DNA of 64,000 nt from Boswellia sacra (taxonomy: Eukaryota > Streptophyta > Magnoliopsida > Sapindales > Burseraceae). Under the pieces are notes generated by a model. That model had not been told where the DNA came from. It did not search any database and saw only the letters and a list, made by a program, of their open reading frames with translations. Position 1 is the first letter of the stretch, and every line of letters begins with the position of its first letter. Positions 63,701 to 64,000 of the stretch are shown here, piece after piece. The position numbers were made by a program, and so were the translations under genes. The stretch lies in NCBI GenBank assembly GCA_013180625.2, contig SNVD02001362.1, forward strand, positions 682,001-746,000. The letters are read 5' to 3'.

Positions 63701-64000
63701 GCATTCGACGTTCGTTTGGAATTGAATATCACCAATTCCCATGATTTTGGCGGTGCTGTTGTTTCCCATCTTCACTATCCCAAAGTCTCCTGCTTTGTAC
63801 GTGGTGAAGATTTCTCTGCAAGGAGTGACGTGGCAGGAAGCTGCTGTGTCAATTACCCATTCTACTCCTTGGTCTGCTGTGTGGAAGCACGTCTCTTCTG
63901 CACAGATGGTTACATCTTCTACCACTGTAACTCGTGGTTCTTCGTTGCTTTGTGCCTGTGAACTCTCCTGGTTCTGCTTCCGAAGACTGCGACAATTTCT
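60752..64000 (-). CDS. Copia-3 gag-pol polyprotein, intact in the window (partial)
   Basis: An uninterrupted 1,082-codon frame from the window end to a stop at 60752. The first visible residues (RNCRSLRKQ) are the tail of the gag zinc knuckle. Protease has WVIDTAASCHVTP. Integrase has LWHKRLGHMGEKG, HPCDYCLYGKQRR, LVHSDVCGPL, CLRSDNGGEYTS and TPQHNGVAERMNR (all DDE residues). RT has WVFKLKKDG, DVKTAFLHGDLHEEIYMEQP, LKQAPRQWYKKF and YVDDMLIVG. RNase H has YTDSDMAGD, STTEAEYIAA and CDSQSALDL; the end is DIVGLEAV. Every catalytic motif is present with no stop or frameshift, which suggests recent insertion and possible activity, subject to the unseen 5' part. Confidence 0.95.
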   Translation of the reverse strand, partial: RNCRSLRKQNQESSQAQSNEEPRVTVVEDVTICAEETCFHTADQGVEWVIDTAASCHVTPCREIFTTYKAGDFGIVKMGNNSTAKIMGIGDIQFQTNVECKITLKDVRHGPDLRLNLLSVKAFDQQGYESCFTNGTWKMLKGVMVVARGKLCDNLYRTHVKINGESLHVAEHMVPLDLWHKRLGHMGEKGLSTLQKKKLITVSKDAASHPCDYCLYGKQRRVSFSSSSMKKSKLLELVHSDVCGPLEVESLGGKRYFLTFIDDASRKVWVYFLRTKDEVLEKFKEFHAMVERETGKKLKCLRSDNGGEYTSREFNAYCRRYGIRHERTVPRTPQHNGVAERMNRTIMERVRSMLRLAKLPKPFWGEAVRTACYLINRAPSAPLNFEIPKKVWSNKKPSYNHLKVFGCLAFVHVSKELRQKLDARTIPCIFIGYGDEEFGYRLWDPKEKKVIRSRDVVFHEDQTYEDAEKTTISTNPTSSAQDIVADSTPTPNATRNDEVPDEVPEADQEEENEEIAEPGEPQSPIEAAIPPGNEEPQLRRSERGRIPSRRYPESEYTLLTDEGEPESFHEALSHPDKERWLHAMQDEMNSLEKNKTYELVELPDGKKALKNKWVFKLKKDGTGKVIKHKARLVVKGFLQKKGIDFDEIFSPVVKMSSIRVILGLTTSLDLELEQMDVKTAFLHGDLHEEIYMEQPEGFEVQEKEHLVCKLKKSLYGLKQAPRQWYKKFDSFMVSHGYKRTAADQCVYFQKLPGGDFVALMLYVDDMLIVGKDATRIKQLKNELSKTFDMKDLGPAQQILGMHIRRDRKQKKLWLSQEKYVERVIQRFNMDSAKPVSVPLANHFKLSKRSCPSSKKEIEDMASVPYSSAVGSLMYAMVCTRPDIAHAVGVVSRFLSNPGKEHWEAVKWILRYLKGTSKICLCYGGADPILEGYTDSDMAGDPDSRKSTSGFVYTFAGGAVSWQSRLQKCVALSTTEAEYIAAAEAGKEMLWLKRFLQELRIEQKEYKVHCDSQSALDLSKNSVYHSRTKHIDIRYHWIREVMDKQLLKLVKIHTKENPADMLTKVVTRDKLERCRDIVGLEAV

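Larger units (their letters stand above)
60305..64000 (-). mobile_element. Copia-3: Ty1/copia retrotransposon, continues past the window
   Basis: Minus strand. 3' LTR 60305-60704, polypurine tract GGATGGAGGGGGAGAA just before it, and pol frame open to the last base. The 5' LTR, primer-binding site and most of gag lie beyond 64000. The base block next to the LTR is GGAAG (60300-60304), the predicted target duplication. Confidence 0.9.

Overview
The window is nuclear DNA of a flowering plant, most likely a eudicot. It is AT-rich, its genes carry spliceosomal introns, and it holds Ty1/copia retrotransposons primed by initiator-tRNA-type binding sites, hAT- and Harbinger-like short DNA transposons, a decayed plastid (ycf1) insertion, and plant-specific gene families (RTM2-like small-HSP/membrane proteins and phytocyanins). 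I cannot name the species.

Host genes fall into two groups. The first is a tandem array of RTM2-like (HSP20-domain plus C-terminal membrane anchor) loci, all on the + strand: a broken 3' part at 1-394, gene A (9150-10136), a 3' fragment (26845-27069, continuing at 33034), gene B (35204-36139), gene C (40057-41345), gene D (43107-44090) and gene E (51943-52729, frameshifted in an A11 run). Each readable locus has the same structure: a short first exon of 88-115 nt, a phase-1 intron, then a second exon holding the rest of the domain and the anchor. Five loci share a promoter box about 115-200 bp upstream of the ATG. The second group is a pair of two-exon stellacyanin-type phytocyanins on the minus strand (53515-54222 and 59190-59759), with identical exon-1 lengths.

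Three degenerate copies of an unidentified two-exon gene lie about 5 kb apart (15.36, 20.26 and 25.65 kb), between array members.

Mobile DNA makes up much of the rest. Positions 822-7504 are one old copia element split by nested insertions: two hAT-like elements with paired tRNA-like pol III boxes, a hAT transposase-type gene fragment inside one of them, a ycf1-derived piece and direct repeats. Copia-1 (27291-32686, +, TSD GTATA) sits inside an older solo LTR (TSD AAAAT), which itself sits in the 3' UTR of the RTM2-like fragment. Copia-2 (46293-51485, -, TSD GTCCA) has a nearly intact gag-pol with one frameshift. Copia-3 (60305 to beyond 64000, -) has an open gag-pol frame running off the window. 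At least six elements with TAGGGATGG-like ends and 8-bp target duplications (921, 4880, 10920, 13399, 17590 and 38009) mark a burst of hAT-like non-autonomous transposition. Other, less certain terminal-inverted-repeat elements are listed individually. No true tRNA, rRNA or CRISPR was seen.
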